Source: Xylanibacter ruminicola | GTDB taxonomy: Bacteria > Bacteroidota > Bacteroidia > Bacteroidales > Bacteroidaceae | Length of the DNA stretch: 64,000 nt | Direction: 5' to 3' | NCBI GenBank assembly: GCA_015060625.1 | Contig: SUYC01000004.1 | Location: forward strand, 186,001 to 250,000 | Part shown: one piece after another, positions 62,205 to 64,000 of the stretch | How positions within the stretch are numbered: the stretch's first letter is position 1 | Layout of the letters: each line of letters opens with the position of its first letter | Made by a program: the position numbers and the translations under genes | Notes under the pieces: model-generated | The model's input: the letters and a program-made list of their open reading frames with translations, nothing else | Told to the model about the DNA's origin: nothing | The model's database searches: none

Positions 62205-63767
62205 CTATCGGTCGATATCAGGAATCACAACGTCAATAGCAGCACAAGTGGCAATCAGGTCGGCAATCTTCTGTCCACGCAACATGGGGTCGAAGGCACC
62301 CACCAGCGAGAGTCCCATGGGTCGCATCTTCATGCGGTAAGGACTCTTATCGCCACGAGAGTCGAGATAAACACCAAACTCACCGGCCACGCCCTCAACC
62401 GAGTAGTACCACTGTCCCTCGGGCACCTTGATGATAGGCTTCTGCTTCACGTAGAAGTCACCCTCAGGGATATTGTCGATGAGTTGCTCGATGATATTCA
62501 AGCTCTGGTACATCTCGTTGATGTGTACCAGGTAGCGGTCCATAGAGTCACAACCAGTCAGTATGCACTGCTCCCACTCCACCTTGTCGTACATATCGTA
62601 TGGGTGGTTCTTACGCACATCACTCTTCCAACCCGAAGCACGTCCGGCAGGACCAGTCACTGCATATGAGATACAGTCTTCCTTGCTCATTGGTCCGCAC
62701 TTCTCCAGTCGGTTGTGTGTAATCACGTTGTCACCAAACACATCCATGTACTCCTGAATCATGGGTCGCAGGTACTTCACCAGTGCCTTCACGTTCTGTA
62801 CAAAGTTAGGATCGATGTCGTCCTGCAGTCCACCTATTCTATAATAATTCTGGATCAGACGTCCACCGGTGGTCTCCTCCATACAGTTCAGCACATGCTC
62901 ACGGTCGCGCATGCCATACAGGAAGGCAGTCAGGGCGCCCAGGTCTTGAGCCACACACGAGGTGTACAGCAAGTGCGAATCCAGACGCTGCAACTCGTCC
63001 ATGATGGTACGGATATACTTGATACGGTCGGTGAGCTCCACGCCCATGGCCTCTTCAATCACACCTACCAGTGCATGACGGTGCTGCATGGCACCCAGAT
63101 AGTTCAGACGGTCGGTCAGTGCCAGTGTCTGAGGATAAGTCATTCCCTCCCACATCTTCTCGATACCACGATGGATATAACCAAAGTGTGGATAGATGCG
63201 CTTCACGGTCTCACCGTCGAGTACTGTCTGCAAGCGCAGCACACCATGGGTAGCAGGGTGCTGAGGACCGATGTTAATCACATAGTCGTCGGCCTCAAAC
63301 AGTTTGTTCTGCTTGCACTGCAGCTTACCCTCCTTGTCCAGATAGTACTCCAGACCGTAGTCAGGCTCTACATCATCCTCCAGGGTGTACTTATCGTTAA
63401 ACTCCCAGTCCTTACGGAAGGGATGTCCCTTAAAGTCGGTACGCAGGAACAAGCGGCGCATATCATGATGCCCCAGGAACACGATGCCGAAGAAATCGTA
63501 CACCTCGCGCTCCAGCAGCTCAGCCACTCTCCAGATGTCAGAAACGGTAGGGATATAAGGCGTATCGTTCTGTGTCTGTGCAATCTGCTTCACAGCGCAA
63601 CGCTCGTGGGTGTTGGTATTCTCCAGGATATACACACAACCCAGTCCCTCTTCACCGAAGTCCTCACCTACAATGGTCACAAGATAGTCGAAACCTTTCT
63701 TGCTCTTCAAGTTCAGCATCTCCGAGGCGAACTTCTCAAAATCGAATGATACAAATTCTAATTTCAT
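62205..63767 (-). CDS. nuoCD: NADH-quinone oxidoreductase fused subunit C/D
   Basis: A 520-residue fusion. Residues ~1-150 are NuoC (DIWRVAELLEREVYDFFGIV, LFLRTDFKGHPFRKDWEFND). Residues ~160-520 are NuoD, the 49-kDa-like subunit (NIGPQHPATHGVLRLQTVLD, GYIHRGIEKMWEGMTYPQTL, DRLNYLGAMQHRHALVGVIE, RGDKSPYRMKMRPMGLSLVG, CAAIDVVIPDIDR). It forms the quinone site with NuoB. The start overlaps the nuoB stop by 4 bases. Confidence 0.96.
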   Translation of the reverse strand: MKLEFVSFDFEKFASEMLNLKSKKGFDYLVTIVGEDFGEEGLGCVYILENTNTHERCAVKQIAQTQNDTPYIPTVSDIWRVAELLEREVYDFFGIVFLGHHDMRRLFLRTDFKGHPFRKDWEFNDKYTLEDDVEPDYGLEYYLDKEGKLQCKQNKLFEADDYVINIGPQHPATHGVLRLQTVLDGETVKRIYPHFGYIHRGIEKMWEGMTYPQTLALTDRLNYLGAMQHRHALVGVIEEAMGVELTDRIKYIRTIMDELQRLDSHLLYTSCVAQDLGALTAFLYGMRDREHVLNCMEETTGGRLIQNYYRIGGLQDDIDPNFVQNVKALVKYLRPMIQEYMDVFGDNVITHNRLEKCGPMSKEDCISYAVTGPAGRASGWKSDVRKNHPYDMYDKVEWEQCILTGCDSMDRYLVHINEMYQSLNIIEQLIDNIPEGDFYVKQKPIIKVPEGQWYYSVEGVAGEFGVYLDSRGDKSPYRMKMRPMGLSLVGAFDPMLRGQKIADLIATCAAIDVVIPDIDR

Positions 63768-64000
63768 GCTTTGTCCTCCCCGTTCTTCAATTCTTCAACT
63801 TTTGAACTCTTCAATTCTTCCACAAATTCCTGTGGCACGTCTGTCACCACGATGGGCTCTCGGCGATGATCGCCCAGGTTGTTACGGAAGGTCAACTCCT
63901 CGTTCGAAACACCCAGCTCACGCTCCTCAGCGTTCTGCTTGTGGTTTGCGCCACCGAAGAATTTCTCTACCTTAACCTTACGCTGCAGCTGCATCATACC
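63764..64000 (-). CDS. nuoB: NADH-quinone oxidoreductase subunit B, C-terminal part
   Basis: The gene runs off the window edge; only ~78 C-terminal residues are seen. GMMQLQRKVKVEKFFGGAN is the conserved end of the NuoB fold. The rest is a long hydrophilic tail; its last ~15 residues (VEELKSSKVEELKNG and on) are encoded by an 8-base tandem array (63783-63822), so the C-terminus seems to have grown by repeat capture. The cluster N2 cysteines lie outside the window. Confidence 0.9.
   Translation of the reverse strand, partial: GMMQLQRKVKVEKFFGGANHKQNAEERELGVSNEELTFRNNLGDHRREPIVVTDVPQEFVEELKSSKVEELKNGEDKA
63783..63822. repeat. In-frame octanucleotide array at the nuoB 3' end
   Basis: Five 8-base units related to TTCTTCAA (two exact, then CTTTTGAA, CTCTTCAA, TTCTTCCA), translated as the Glu/Lys/Leu-rich tail of NuoB. 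Confidence 0.8.

Noticed and set aside
62715..63749. A 344-codon open frame opposite nuoCD
   Set aside because: Shadow of a conserved complex I gene; composition typical of antisense frames.

Overview
The window is a piece of a Bacteroidales chromosome, most likely a Prevotella-like member of the Prevotellaceae. The reasons are a SusC/SusD polysaccharide-utilisation locus, promoters with the Bacteroidetes -7 box TAnnTTTG and a -33 TTTG about 19 bases upstream, an almost complete lack of Shine-Dalgarno sites, GldH, a fused NuoCD in a complex I operon with no nuoEFG between nuoCD and nuoH, and AsnA, RicT and a large CapD-type dehydratase typical of the phylum. I found no tRNA, rRNA, IS element, prophage or CRISPR array.

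Region 1 (1-17.4 kb) is a carbohydrate locus. It holds the 3' part of an alginate-lyase-like/GH28-like enzyme (+), then on the minus strand an ECF sigma factor, a discoidin-type surface lipoprotein, SusC, SusD and a DUF4861 protein. Further out are a membrane sensor-AraC regulator, a GH97 glycosidase, a GH88 unsaturated uronyl hydrolase (+) and an alpha/beta hydrolase. The enzyme set points to an acidic, uronate-containing polysaccharide, possibly pectin or rhamnogalacturonan; the exact substrate is inference.

Region 2 (17.5-25.9 kb) is housekeeping: gapA, mscL, guaA with a sugar-nucleotidyltransferase, a large outer-membrane beta-barrel protein with a glycine-rich tail, and aroB.

Region 3 (26-35.1 kb) is a nine-gene minus-strand array: three tandem ROK-family paralogues followed by menI, menF, menD, menB, menC and menE. 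One good promoter precedes the ROK genes and the spacing is tight throughout, so the ROK proteins appear to be co-transcribed with menaquinone synthesis. The third ROK paralogue has lost the catalytic Asp. A roughly 21-base repeat is scattered through this operon, at the ends of menC and menE and in tandem inside menF.

Region 4 (35.2-54.2 kb) has lysS-gpsA, fprA, a CapD/WbpM-like 4,6-dehydratase, a solo AraC DNA-binding protein, a BASS-type transporter, metF, and holB-ricT-gldH. On the minus strand follow the cell-shape cluster purH(N-domain only)-mreB-mreC-mreD-mrdA-rodA, and asnA. Region 5 (54.7-64 kb) is the respiratory complex I operon, nuoB (partial) to nuoN, which would pass electrons to the menaquinone made by region 3. 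The 468-base gap before it holds a candidate small transcript.

The most unusual feature of the window as a whole is a family of 7-base (sometimes 8-base) short tandem arrays. They fill gene spacers and also lie in frame inside conserved genes (guaA, holB, menE, a nucleotidyltransferase and the nuoB end). A second theme is compaction: -33 promoter boxes embedded in the terminator of the preceding gene, tail-to-tail overlaps, and near-leaderless promoters.
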